A DNA stretch of 64,000 nt from Flagellimonas chongwuensis (GTDB lineage: Bacteria > Bacteroidota > Bacteroidia > Flavobacteriales > Flavobacteriaceae), in the NCBI RefSeq assembly GCF_013376415.1, contig NZ_WYET01000001.1, positions 124,001 to 188,000 on the forward strand. Direction: 5' to 3'. Positions within the stretch are counted from its first letter, which is position 1, and every line of letters starts with the position of its first letter. Position numbers and translations under genes: made by a program. Shown here piece by piece: positions 34,902 to 44,012 of this stretch. The notes beneath the pieces were generated by a model. It did not search any database and was not told the origin of the DNA. It saw only the letters and a list, made by a program, of their open reading frames with translations.

Positions 34902-36557
34902 TTATTTTTCTCTAAACAGCCTATCCGCTGGAATAATTTGTTTTGGCGTATTGGGACCCGAATATTTAATATCCAAATGATAGCCCCCGCCACCGTTGAA
35001 AAATTCTACACGGACCAAATGCCTCCCTCCGGATAGTTCCAAAGTCCCGCTGCGTTCCATAACACCATGGTCACCATCGTTGTCCACTATCTCGGCACCG
35101 TTCACATAAAGTTTGCTACCATCATCACTATTGGTGAAAAAGTTATATGTTCCTTCTTCGGTCACTTCCAAATAACTTTCAAAAACCACGGCCACTTGCT
35201 CTTGCGGCATATCTTCGGAGAGTGCTTGCTTATGGGAGAACTCCGTTACGTAACCTTCATGCACCGGATTTAAGGTAGTGAAAACCGGAAGCTTTTCGAT
35301 ACCGCTCACTTGAAAAACCTCAAATTTGACAGGGTCCTGTTTTGCTTTTGAAATAATCCTGAAATTTCCTTCGGCGACGGTACTTACCAATCGCTCGTTC
35401 TGAAAAATACCTGCCTTGATGATATTTGTCTCCTTTAGATAAAAGGTGTCTTGATAGACTTGACTGTTTTCAAAGGTGGGTACAGTATTGCCAATGGTAT
35501 ATCGAATCTCACCCATATTGTTCGGGTTTTGCATGACCACTGCAACAGAATCCGCTTTAAAAACGCCTCCTGCGGGCTCAAAATGCCCAGCATCTGGAAG
35601 AATTTTGGGTTGGCTTATCTGCTCTTTTCGTTTGTATATAAGCTTTGGAGCTTCATTTCCTATAAAAGCCCCTCTTACGGGTCTGCCCATCCAAGCTTGG
35701 GGCATTTGCAATCCCATGGCATAGGCAACTGTCGGTGCATTGTCGTATTGGTAAACGGTCTCTTCGATTTTATAGCCTTTTTTGATTCCCGCCCCGTACA
35801 TAATGAATGGTATTTCCATTTCGGCCAGACTTTCTCCGCCATGACCAAAGCCTAAACCTCCGTGGTCTGCGGATATAATGAACATGGTTTTTTCAAAAAT
35901 CCCTGCATCCTTGGTTGAATTTACGATTTTGGCAATCAGGGAATCTGCCTTTTCCACTGATTTGTAATACTCAGGGCTCCCATGGCCTTGGGAATGTCCC
36001 GCATGATCTACGTGATCCAAATGCACGAAGGTGAATTTTGGTCTATGCTCCTTGATGTAGCTTACCGCTTCTTGTGTGGTTTTGTCCTCATGATCTCCGT
36101 CGATATCAAAATCCACATCGGATTTTTCGAACAAACGTCCAAAACCGTCCCAGTCGTAAATGGCACCTACATGCGCTTCTGGCTGTTGGTCTTTAAACAG
36201 TGTGAATATGGTAGGGAAAGTACCGTTTTCAGTAACTACGACCGGTGGTAATTGATGGTCGAACTTTTCCCAACCGTTGGAAGTCGCTCCATGTTGTTCC
36301 GTATCGGCACCCATGATCATACTGGCCCAATTGGGACTGGAACTTGATGGGAGTACGGACCGTGCATGCATGGTTGCGGCCCCACTCTGGATCATGGAAT
36401 CCAATGTTGGCGTTTTGGCCTTTTGAATCCCATTAGGACTCATACCGTCTATTCCAATGATGACTACATGCTCAATATCAGTGGACCGATTTACTTTATT
36501 TGTGCACGATACCATCAAACCAATCAGCAGAATAGGTAACAGTAGTTTTTTAGACAT
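34902..36557 (-). CDS. Alkaline-phosphatase-superfamily lipoprotein with PA14 domain
   Basis: The ATG at 36557 gives 551 residues with lipobox LMVSC; an upstream in-frame start would add 54 residues lacking a signal. The catalytic fold is of the alkaline phosphatase/phosphodiesterase type: IIGIDGMSPNG, nucleophile region SSSSPNWASMIMG, HLDHVDHAGHSQG and SADHGGLGFGHGG. The C-terminal PA14-like domain (about 455-550) has EEGTYNFFTNSDDGSKLYV. PA14 domains often bind glycans, so the enzyme may act on a cell-surface or polymer-bound phospho- or phosphono-group. It is surface- or periplasm-anchored and lies between SusD and the PbfA-like gene. Confidence 0.85.
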   Translation of the reverse strand: MSKKLLLPILLIGLMVSCTNKVNRSTDIEHVVIIGIDGMSPNGIQKAKTPTLDSMIQSGAATMHARSVLPSSSSPNWASMIMGADTEQHGATSNGWEKFDHQLPPVVVTENGTFPTIFTLFKDQQPEAHVGAIYDWDGFGRLFEKSDVDFDIDGDHEDKTTQEAVSYIKEHRPKFTFVHLDHVDHAGHSQGHGSPEYYKSVEKADSLIAKIVNSTKDAGIFEKTMFIISADHGGLGFGHGGESLAEMEIPFIMYGAGIKKGYKIEETVYQYDNAPTVAYAMGLQMPQAWMGRPVRGAFIGNEAPKLIYKRKEQISQPKILPDAGHFEPAGGVFKADSVAVVMQNPNNMGEIRYTIGNTVPTFENSQVYQDTFYLKETNIIKAGIFQNERLVSTVAEGNFRIISKAKQDPVKFEVFQVSGIEKLPVFTTLNPVHEGYVTEFSHKQALSEDMPQEQVAVVFESYLEVTEEGTYNFFTNSDDGSKLYVNGAEIVDNDGDHGVMERSGTLELSGGRHLVRVEFFNGGGGYHLDIKYSGPNTPKQIIPADRLFREK

Positions 36558-36583
36558 CTTATTTATTTTTAACAACAAAGGCC

Positions 36584-36600
36584 GCCCTGAAAAACAGGGC
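36584..36600 (-). terminator. Hairpin between SusD and the phosphatase genes
   Basis: GCCCTG / CAGGGC with a 5-nt A-loop lies 36 bp after the SusD stop. The minus-strand 3' flank reads GGCCTTTGTTGTT, a weak T-tract. It may be a partial terminator that lowers expression of downstream genes relative to SusC/SusD, or mark an operon end. Confidence 0.5.
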
Positions 36601-36636
36601 AACCATATTTTGTTTAAAAGACTATTTTTCAATCGT

Positions 36637-38088
36637 TTAATATCTGGTTCCGGTTTCCCACCAGCCAGGTGTATTGATGTTGTCCCCTTCTCCGCCCATG
36701 GCTTGTACGGCAGCTTCATAGTTTGCCGTATTCAATGTCTGTTCGGACGATGGATAAAGGAAACGAACCGGATAACGTCCTCCGTTAAGGTCGTCTTGGC
36801 CTGTTTCCAAAGCAGGAATACCCGTTCTTCTGTAATCCATCCATCCTTGGTAATCCACGTTCCAAAGTGCTATGGTTTTTTGAGTAAGCAGCAATTCCAA
36901 AGAACCATCATATTGTACGGTTGGTTGGGCCAAGTATGCATCAATATCAGCATCTGCAACGCCCCAATAGGCCAAGCTTGCCCTAACACCAGCGTTGTAA
37001 TAATCTGCGGCACTGCCAGCAATAAAACCTCTCTGGGCAGCTTCTGCCAAAATAAATTGTACTTCTGAATTTTTCATGATGAACGCTTCGGCAGCTGTTG
37101 AGGAGAAATAAAACAATTCCACATCCAAACGGCTTGGACTGTTGGCATCGTCATAAGCACGGGCATTGTCTTGGTTCAGACCAATTGGAATACCTACCCA
37201 TTCGCCATCACTGTTACGATCGAACCAGATATCCAATCTAGGATCGTTGAATTCTTCAAAATAGCCCAACAATGTGGTACAAAGACTCTTCTCGTCAAAA
37301 CCACCGATACGACCTGTACTCTCTGGCCAAGAATCGGTATTTGATGTACCACTATAGGTTAATGTGGCGTTGTCATCATTAGAATTGATGTAGTTTCCTG
37401 CACTGACAATGGCCTGCATTTCGGCTGATACATCTCGTTGTTTGGAAATTCTCATCAGGTAACGAAGACGCAATGAATTTGCCAGTTTTCTCCATTTGGA
37501 AGCATCTCCATCATAGATAACGTCACCTGTAGATCCGGTAATCGCTTCCCCTTTTGCCAGTGCGGCATCGGCATCTGCCAAATCTTGAAGGACCCCATTA
37601 TAAACGGTTTCTTGATCATCGTAAACGGGCGTAAAAATTCCTTCGGACTCACCTGACATGGCCTCGGTGTAAGGTACGTGGCCATACAAATCGGTAAGGT
37701 TGGCAAAAGAAAGTGCTCTCAATGTCAGGGCTATGCCTTCGTAGGTCGCATTTTGAGATCCTTCTGCACGGGAAATTTCCAAAATATCGTTGATTTCGGG
37801 CAAGTAGTTGTAAAAGAAATTCCACATGCCTTGATCTCCCCAATCAAACTGACTAAAACCAGGAAAGTTATTTTTTGCCATGAGCTGGGTAATGGTATTT
37901 CCATCGCTATACCCCTCTTGTGTCAACGTTCTTGTGATTTCCGAAGTTACGGTGGAGGTAAGCAAGTTGGCACTCACCTGTTCCGGGGCGTTGGGGTTGG
38001 AGTTGATACTCTCAAAATTGTCCGTACACGAAACCAATAGGGTTCCTGCAAATAAGATGGATGTTATGAAGTTTGATGTTTTCATCAT
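36637..38088 (-). CDS. SusD/RagB-like outer-membrane lipoprotein
   Basis: The 483-residue product has lipobox GTLLVSC and the SusD-like_2 layout: an N-terminal TPR-like region, with NLTDLYGHVPYTEA as a characteristic block, SKWRKLANSLRLRYLMR and the C-terminal YPSSEQTLN. It forms the lid on the SusC transporter encoded 21 bp upstream and binds the ligand at the cell surface. The ATG is doubled, so the start may be 38085. Ligand unknown; phosphatases and aminophosphonate genes beside it suggest a phosphorus compound. Confidence 0.93.
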   Translation of the reverse strand: MMKTSNFITSILFAGTLLVSCTDNFESINSNPNAPEQVSANLLTSTVTSEITRTLTQEGYSDGNTITQLMAKNNFPGFSQFDWGDQGMWNFFYNYLPEINDILEISRAEGSQNATYEGIALTLRALSFANLTDLYGHVPYTEAMSGESEGIFTPVYDDQETVYNGVLQDLADADAALAKGEAITGSTGDVIYDGDASKWRKLANSLRLRYLMRISKQRDVSAEMQAIVSAGNYINSNDDNATLTYSGTSNTDSWPESTGRIGGFDEKSLCTTLLGYFEEFNDPRLDIWFDRNSDGEWVGIPIGLNQDNARAYDDANSPSRLDVELFYFSSTAAEAFIMKNSEVQFILAEAAQRGFIAGSAADYYNAGVRASLAYWGVADADIDAYLAQPTVQYDGSLELLLTQKTIALWNVDYQGWMDYRRTGIPALETGQDDLNGGRYPVRFLYPSSEQTLNTANYEAAVQAMGGEGDNINTPGWWETGTRY

Positions 38089-38109
38089 TCTTTATCTTAA
38101 ATTCTTTGT

Positions 38110-41100
38110 TTAAAATTCTACGTTAAGGTTAAGACCAAAACTTCTTGTGCTGGGCAATGCCATATCTTCCACACCGGGTACGATCGAACCTCCGGAGAAA
38201 GAAATGGATTCGGGATCCACATGGTCATTCTCCGTCCAAAGTGCCAGGTTACGACCTACCAAAGAGATGGTCGCTGATCGTATCGGCGTGTTGGCCAACA
38301 ACTTGCTTGGAAGCGTATAGCCCAATTTTACTTCTCTTAGCTTTACATAGGTAGCATCGAACATTGAGCTTTGCTCGTTGCTTCTGTTGTACACGTGTGA
38401 GTAGTAGTTTGAAGCCGCTACATTGACCGTGTTCGGTGTATAGTTTCCATTTCCATCATCCACAACACCTTGGGCAACGATGCCCGATTCACGACCGGGA
38501 ACAGTGAAATCCAACATACCTGTAGTACCGCCAATGGCAACCGTTCTGGAGTGATACACACCACCTTGTCTCCAATCGAAAAGGAAACCAAATCGAAGGT
38601 TTTTGTAACGGAAGCTATTCTGAAAACCAACCATAAAATCTGGATTGTAGTTTCCTAGGTTTCTCAGTTCATTGCTTCTGATGGGCAAACCTGAATCACC
38701 ATCAATGATCCATTGTCCATAATAAGGACTGTTTTGGTCGGTCACCTGTTCGAAACCTGTTCCGTAAAGGTCACCCATACGCTCTCCGACCTCAGCAACA
38801 ACTTGAAGGTAATTTTCCTTTACAAGATATTGGGTCAATCCATCCGTAAGTTCTTTTACCTCTCCACGATTGGTGGTAAAGTTGATGTTGGTATCCCAGC
38901 TAAAGTTGTCGGTTCTAAGCGGTGTTGCGGTCAAGGTGATTTCCAAACCTTTGTTCTCTACCTCACCTGCATTGATGACCCTGGAACTAAATCCGGAAGT
39001 ATTGGATACGGGCAAAGAAAGAATCTGGTTATTGGTTACCGACTTATATGCAGCCACATCCAATCCCAAACGGTTTCCAAAGAAACGAACATCGGCCCCC
39101 ACTTCAAATGAGTTGGTGCGTTCTGGTTTAAGGTCGGCAAGTTTCAACTCGGAAGGGGAGTAGGCCCTAGAATATCCATTGAATGTGTTTCCAAATCCAA
39201 AGGTCGCGGCCAAATTATAAGGGTCGGTATCGTTACCCACACTGGCCCAGCCTCCTCGAACTTTCGCAAAGCTGATGGACTCTGGCATCTGGAACATATC
39301 AGAAAGAATGAAACTCAAACCAACGGATGGATAGAAATAACTATTGTTTCCATCAGGTAATGTGGAAGACCAATCGTTACGAGCGGTAACATCCAAGAAA
39401 GCATAATCTTTATAGGCCAAATTGGAGAAGGCATACAAACTGTTTACGGTGAATTTACCGTCATAATCACTCTGCGTCAATGGCTCGGCCGCATTTCCAA
39501 AGTTATAGATTCCAGGAATTGACAAGGAGTTGGCACTGATACGTTGATATCTGTTCTTTGCCGAACGATGGTTACCCCCGAAGGATACACCAAAATCAAA
39601 ATCTTGGTTCAGCTCAGTGTTGTAAGCCAAAAGGAAATCCGTATTCTGCTCGTAGGCATAAATAAAATCCTCCCTGTACTGACCATTTGGGAAGCGTTGG
39701 GTTGAATAGGCCCTTTTCCTCATATCCAGTTCACTGGAATAGTCAAAACCGGAACGCAACATTAGGCTCAATCCTTTTGCCAATGTCATATCCGCCCTTA
39801 GGTTGGTGATCACACGGTCCTTGTTAAAGGCATTGGTGTTCTCGTACACAGTAAAGAAAGGGTTATCGTGGTAGTTGTAGTTATAGTTGTACTGCTGCAC
39901 ACCTTCCAAACCTGGCTGCCAATAATCCCTTAAATTGTTCATGTTGATATGACGACCGAACCAAATCCACAGATACATTACGTTTTCTGTTCCGTAAGAG
40001 TTATTGGGACGGTTGCGGGAGTTCGAATTGATGTAGTTCATGGAACCGGTCACCTTTAACCAATCGGTAAGGTTGTAGGAACCATTTACTTGGTACGACC
40101 TTCTTTTAAAATTGGAGTTTGGAATAACACTCTCACTTTGCAAATCGGTAAAGGATACCCTAAAATTACCATCTTCGTTAGCTCCCGTCAAAGCAATGTT
40201 ATTGCTCATGGTGAAACCTGTTCTAAAAAAGTCATCGATATTGTTGGGCTGTGGAGAAAAAGGCGTTGCGATGATTTCACCAGCAAAAGTTCCATCAGGA
40301 TTTCTTGGCCTAACATGAACGTCACCAGCTCTCAATCCACTGGTTGTTGGGCTATCGTGCTGAGGGATCAATTGTCCGTTTAAAGCTGGCCCCCAGCTTT
40401 CGTCCACGTGATCGTTTATACCTCCTGTCAAGGAACGGTTCTGCCCACCATCATTAAAAGCAAACTGCCCTCCGGAACCTTGTCCGTAGCGGTTTTGATA
40501 TTTTGGGAGTGTCAAAAGATCTTCGAAAGTCGAATTGTGGGTATAGGACACCCCAATTCCCTTGCTGCCCTTACCAGATTTGGTGGTAATGAGCACAACA
40601 CCATTGGCTCCTCTGGAACCATAGAGTGCTGTTGCATTTGGTCCTTTAAGCACGGTCATGGTCTCTACATCATCTGGGTTAATGTCCATGGCTCCGTTAC
40701 CATAATCAACCCCCATGTTCCCCTCACTTCCTGTATTGTTCACATTGTTGTTGATAGGAATACCGTCCACTACAAATAATGGCGAGTTGGCATTGGGACT
40801 TGGGTTAAGGGAATTCTCACCACGGATAATAATCTGTGAAGAAGACCCAACACCCGAGTTTCCTCCCGTAATCTGGACACCGGCCATTTTACCGGCAAGC
40901 GAATTGACCACGTTGGTCTCTTTGGCCTCGGAAATTTCCTCTCCCGAAACCTTTTGTACTGCATAGGCAAGCTTTTTGGTCTCTCTTTGTATACCCAAAG
41001 CAGTTACCACAACCTCATCCAATTGTTGTGAATCGGGCTGTAATACGATGGTCGCGGTAGTTTTACCGGCTGTTTCCAAATCCTGGGAGATATACCCTAT

Positions 41101-41319
41101 ATAGGATACTACCAAAATTTCCCCTCCTTGTGGGAGCTCAATTTCAAAATTTCCATCAAAGTCGGTGGCCACACCTGTGGACCCACCCTTTACAACTACC
41201 GATGCACCCGGCAATGGTACGTTGTTCTCGTCTAATACCTTTCCTGAAAAGGTGACTTGCGAATAGCCAATTATACTTACGGTGAATGCAAGTAAAAAAG
41301 CTACAATCGATTTTTTCAT
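38110..41319 (-). CDS. SusC/RagA TonB-linked outer-membrane transporter
   Basis: The 1069-residue product has a signal peptide (TVSIIGYSQ), an N-terminal carboxypeptidase-D-like beta-sandwich (about 20-95, GKVLDENNVPLPGASVV), the plug domain with LDEVVVTALGIQRETK as the TonB-box region, and a long beta-barrel ending in FGLNLNVEF with the terminal aromatic. It imports a substrate captured by SusD. It is the first gene of the minus-strand locus and starts 282 bp from the divergent XRE-cupin regulator. Confidence 0.96.
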   Translation of the reverse strand: MKKSIVAFLLAFTVSIIGYSQVTFSGKVLDENNVPLPGASVVVKGGSTGVATDFDGNFEIELPQGGEILVVSYIGYISQDLETAGKTTATIVLQPDSQQLDEVVVTALGIQRETKKLAYAVQKVSGEEISEAKETNVVNSLAGKMAGVQITGGNSGVGSSSQIIIRGENSLNPSPNANSPLFVVDGIPINNNVNNTGSEGNMGVDYGNGAMDINPDDVETMTVLKGPNATALYGSRGANGVVLITTKSGKGSKGIGVSYTHNSTFEDLLTLPKYQNRYGQGSGGQFAFNDGGQNRSLTGGINDHVDESWGPALNGQLIPQHDSPTTSGLRAGDVHVRPRNPDGTFAGEIIATPFSPQPNNIDDFFRTGFTMSNNIALTGANEDGNFRVSFTDLQSESVIPNSNFKRRSYQVNGSYNLTDWLKVTGSMNYINSNSRNRPNNSYGTENVMYLWIWFGRHINMNNLRDYWQPGLEGVQQYNYNYNYHDNPFFTVYENTNAFNKDRVITNLRADMTLAKGLSLMLRSGFDYSSELDMRKRAYSTQRFPNGQYREDFIYAYEQNTDFLLAYNTELNQDFDFGVSFGGNHRSAKNRYQRISANSLSIPGIYNFGNAAEPLTQSDYDGKFTVNSLYAFSNLAYKDYAFLDVTARNDWSSTLPDGNNSYFYPSVGLSFILSDMFQMPESISFAKVRGGWASVGNDTDPYNLAATFGFGNTFNGYSRAYSPSELKLADLKPERTNSFEVGADVRFFGNRLGLDVAAYKSVTNNQILSLPVSNTSGFSSRVINAGEVENKGLEITLTATPLRTDNFSWDTNINFTTNRGEVKELTDGLTQYLVKENYLQVVAEVGERMGDLYGTGFEQVTDQNSPYYGQWIIDGDSGLPIRSNELRNLGNYNPDFMVGFQNSFRYKNLRFGFLFDWRQGGVYHSRTVAIGGTTGMLDFTVPGRESGIVAQGVVDDGNGNYTPNTVNVAASNYYSHVYNRSNEQSSMFDATYVKLREVKLGYTLPSKLLANTPIRSATISLVGRNLALWTENDHVDPESISFSGGSIVPGVEDMALPSTRSFGLNLNVEF

Positions 41320-41363
41320 TTGTTGAGTATTTGTAAAAATTGGTTAATTATTTATCAACAAAT
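41318..41363 (-). promoter_or_regulatory. Inverted repeat overlapping the SusC start codon
   Basis: ATTTGTTGA (41318-41326) and TCAACAAAT (41355-41363) are perfect reverse complements separated by 28 bp. In the SusC transcript the downstream arm includes the first two bases of the ATG. Being AT-rich it may arise by chance; it may also limit ribosome access. Confidence 0.4.
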
Positions 41364-41445
41364 ATCCTATACAAGAGTTAAGACAGGCCTTTAAACAGAT
41401 TAAAAAAATGATACGGAATGGTTAAAAGAAAGGGTTCAATGTTAT

Positions 41446-41460
41446 GTAAACATTATTTAC
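41446..41460. promoter_or_regulatory. Candidate operator GTAAA-N5-TTTAC between SusC and XRE regulator
   Basis: GTAAA-CATTA-TTTAC is a perfect inverted repeat in the divergent intergenic region. The 10-mer TTTACAAATA that overlaps its right half recurs at 45300-45309 just upstream of the DUF5690 gene, so both could be targets of the XRE-cupin regulator. No experimental support. Confidence 0.45.
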
Positions 41461-41601
41461 AAATATGCAATTTATTCAAATCGACAAAAACAGAGATTTC
41501 ACAACATACCCCAGTAGTTTAATGGATTAACCGTATTTTTTTAGTAATCTTGATTTATCAAAAAATATTATAAATACTAAAATTTAGGAGGGCCATAAGT
41601 A

Positions 41602-42168
41602 ATGGAAGATTACCTCATCGGAATCGGGAAAAGAATAAAGCAAATCCGTAAGAACAATAAAAAGACCATAAACGATGTTGCGATAGCTGCCGGGGTAACC
41701 GCTGGGCTTATTTCACGCATTGAAAACGGTAGAACTATACCATCCCTTCCAGTGTTTTTAAAAATTGTGGAGGCATTGGACACCCAGATGACGGATTTTT
41801 TTGATGGTATCCCGAAAGGTATGGGTCAAAATTTTATTGTGACCCGCAAACACGAACAGTCCATTATAGAAAAGGAGGACGAAGCAGTTGGTTTTACATA
41901 TAATTATATTTTTGGAAAACAGTTGAACTCTGTGGGTTTTGAAAGTGTGCTTCTGGAAGTACAGCCCAATTCAAGAAGAGAAAAGGTAGTGACCGATGCT
42001 TTTGAGTTCAAGTATATTTTAACCGGAGAGTGCTATTACGAGATTGGCGACCAAGAGGTTCTTTTAGAAGAAGGGGATTCTATCTTCTTCGACGGTAGAA
42101 TCCCCCATGTACCTATCAACAGAGGAACAGTTCCCTCTAAAATGTTGGTGGTCTATTACTTTATTTGA
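41602..42168 (+). CDS. XRE-family regulator with cupin domain
   Basis: The 188-residue product has an N-terminal helix-turn-helix (about 8-62; VAIAAGVTAGLISRIENGR) and a C-terminal cupin (about 110-185; TGECYYEIGDQEVLLEEGDS). Such regulators bind a small effector in the cupin. It is divergent from SusC and converges on the PhnX-like gene, so it is the natural local regulator. A strong AGGAGG lies at 41587-41592, unusual for this phylum. A near-consensus -7 box TAATCTTG is at 41545-41552. Confidence 0.92.
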   Translation: MEDYLIGIGKRIKQIRKNNKKTINDVAIAAGVTAGLISRIENGRTIPSLPVFLKIVEALDTQMTDFFDGIPKGMGQNFIVTRKHEQSIIEKEDEAVGFTYNYIFGKQLNSVGFESVLLEVQPNSRREKVVTDAFEFKYILTGECYYEIGDQEVLLEEGDSIFFDGRIPHVPINRGTVPSKMLVVYYFI

Positions 42169-42843
42169 TCAAGAAAATAACACCTTTTCCAGATTGGTCA
42201 GGGAATCCAGGATCAAAGTTGGTTGCGCGGTCTCCAGCTGTTCCCGTGTTTGGGCGCCGGTTAAAACGCCCACTGTCCAACCACAATTCGCGTTTTTTCC
42301 TTCTTCAATATCGATAACGGAGTCACCAGCTTTCAATACATGTTCTGGGTTTTTGATACCGAACATATCCATCGCCTTGTCTATCATTTCCGAAGAAGGT
42401 CTTCCATGTACCACATCGTCGGCAGTAATCACAGCATCAATTTGATTCCCCGCAGCCCAGCCTAATTTGTCCAAAAGCGAACTTGCGGTTTTTTGGTCGT
42501 AACCTGTATTCAAGACCACTTTGACCCCTCTAGACTTTAATAGTTGGAAAAAGGCCTCAACACCATTATAAGAGCTAACCTCTAAATTGGCATAGGCTTC
42601 TTCCAACATTCCTTTAAAGTCTTCAAAAACAAGATTAGCATCAATTGATGCATTCTTGGTCTGTTCCAAGATATCTACAATAGCCTTGAATTTTTCCTTT
42701 CCAGCGCCAAATTCCAGAACGGTATCCAAAGAAACCTCGACCCCATGTTTGGCCAAAGCTGCCCTTACCGTTTTGTATACGACATTGTCCTCGTTCACTG
42801 TGGTACCTGCCATATCAAAAACGGCCAATTCTATCTTTTTCAT
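42169..42843 (-). CDS. PhnX-like HAD hydrolase (phosphonoacetaldehyde-type)
   Basis: The 224-residue product begins with VFDMAGTTV. The DxAGT form of the HAD motif is the hallmark of phosphonatase-type enzymes; the second Asp of ordinary HAD motifs is replaced by Ala. The cap contains FGAGKEKFKAI with a Lys that can form the Schiff base to the aldehyde. The motif III region has HGRPSSEMI, with Arg where other HADs have Lys, and GDSVIDIEEGKNAN is motif IV. It should cleave the C-P bond of phosphonoacetaldehyde or a close analogue. It overlaps the FAD oxidoreductase gene by 4 bp and its stop abuts the XRE stop. Confidence 0.88.
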   Translation of the reverse strand: MKKIELAVFDMAGTTVNEDNVVYKTVRAALAKHGVEVSLDTVLEFGAGKEKFKAIVDILEQTKNASIDANLVFEDFKGMLEEAYANLEVSSYNGVEAFFQLLKSRGVKVVLNTGYDQKTASSLLDKLGWAAGNQIDAVITADDVVHGRPSSEMIDKAMDMFGIKNPEHVLKAGDSVIDIEEGKNANCGWTVGVLTGAQTREQLETAQPTLILDSLTNLEKVLFS

Positions 42844-44012
42844 AATTTGATTTTCTGCTTATTGAATATAGTAGTAATGTTCTTCTTCGCGAATCCGGCG
42901 CTGCCCGTCATCCCCTTTCCACCGATTCCTGTTACAATATGAATATTGTGGTCGATGGTTTTTTGAAAAATATCACTGTTCCTGCATTGCGAGTACATTC
43001 CGTACCACCTATTTTGAATTTGATACGTGGGAAGGTCAATGATTTTTCGGGCTTCATCAATCATAAAATTGTCGATATCCATATCCAGATCATAACCCAA
43101 ATCCTCAACTCTGTGGGCATCCGCATATTGATGGGAATCTCCCAAAATCACCGAACCATCTGCCGCTTGTTTAAAAAGAATATGCACGCCCCATTTTTTC
43201 TGAAGGCTATTCTTTGGCTCCTTTTCCTTGATTCCGGCAAAGGATGGGCATTCATGGAACGCTTCGTACCTTCGAATGGACCATCCCGTTAGGATAGAAC
43301 CTTTTAACTCGTAGTTCTTTTGCGGTTTGGTCTGCATCATTTGCAGTTTGGAAACTTCCAGATCACTGGTGGCAAATAGTTCAGGATACAGGTTTTTAAA
43401 CTCCGCTCCATTACAAACAATTACTTTCTTACCGCATATCGCATCACCTGTTGTGCTTTGGATCGAAACCCACTCTTCTTTGGATTCACAGGATACAACG
43501 GGGAAATCAAACCTGATGTCCAAGCCTTTCTGGTCCATCAAATATTTCTGGAGCTTATGGATCATGGTCCTAGGTTCCACTGTGACCTCATCTGGAAAAA
43601 ATAATCCAGCTGTAACATACTCCTTTCTAAGTCCAGGGTAATTGGCCAAACATTCTTGTTTGGTGAGCATTTTTGATATGTAATCGTTCCCATTATTGAT
43701 AGCTCTCAACTCCATCAACAACTGTTCTTCCTCTTCATTGGAAGCCAAGTATACTGTTCCGTTCTGGCGGATACTTATATCAAACTGGGATTGAATCTCC
43801 TTGTATATTTTCAGACTTTCCATTCCAAATTTCTGCCATTTGGAATCCATACCCGAAGGGACAACCTGTCCAAAATTTTGTGTAGTAGCTCCTCTGGGAT
43901 AGGCATCTTTATCCACCAAACAAACCTTTAGGCCCAATTCCAGTGCATGGTAGGCGTGAAAAGTTCCCAAAACACCCCCACCTACTATGACGGCATCATA
44001 CTTATTGTCCAT
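42840..44012 (-). CDS. FAD-dependent oxidoreductase of the aminophosphonate type (TIGR03364-like)
   Basis: The ATG at 44012 gives 390 residues; a longer frame exists but its N-terminus overlaps the transporter gene. The N-terminal VIVGGGVLGTFHAYHALELG is a dinucleotide-binding motif of the DAO family, and the C-terminal IHIVTGIGGKGMTGSAGFA closes the FAD domain. From memory, members associated with PhnX-like HADs oxidise aminophosphonates such as 2-aminoethylphosphonate or its N-methyl derivative to the aldehyde. It overlaps the PhnX-like gene by 4 bp and the transporter gene by 11 bp, so the three are translationally coupled. Confidence 0.85.
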   Translation of the reverse strand: MDNKYDAVIVGGGVLGTFHAYHALELGLKVCLVDKDAYPRGATTQNFGQVVPSGMDSKWQKFGMESLKIYKEIQSQFDISIRQNGTVYLASNEEEEQLLMELRAINNGNDYISKMLTKQECLANYPGLRKEYVTAGLFFPDEVTVEPRTMIHKLQKYLMDQKGLDIRFDFPVVSCESKEEWVSIQSTTGDAICGKKVIVCNGAEFKNLYPELFATSDLEVSKLQMMQTKPQKNYELKGSILTGWSIRRYEAFHECPSFAGIKEKEPKNSLQKKWGVHILFKQAADGSVILGDSHQYADAHRVEDLGYDLDMDIDNFMIDEARKIIDLPTYQIQNRWYGMYSQCRNSDIFQKTIDHNIHIVTGIGGKGMTGSAGFAKKNITTIFNKQKIKL

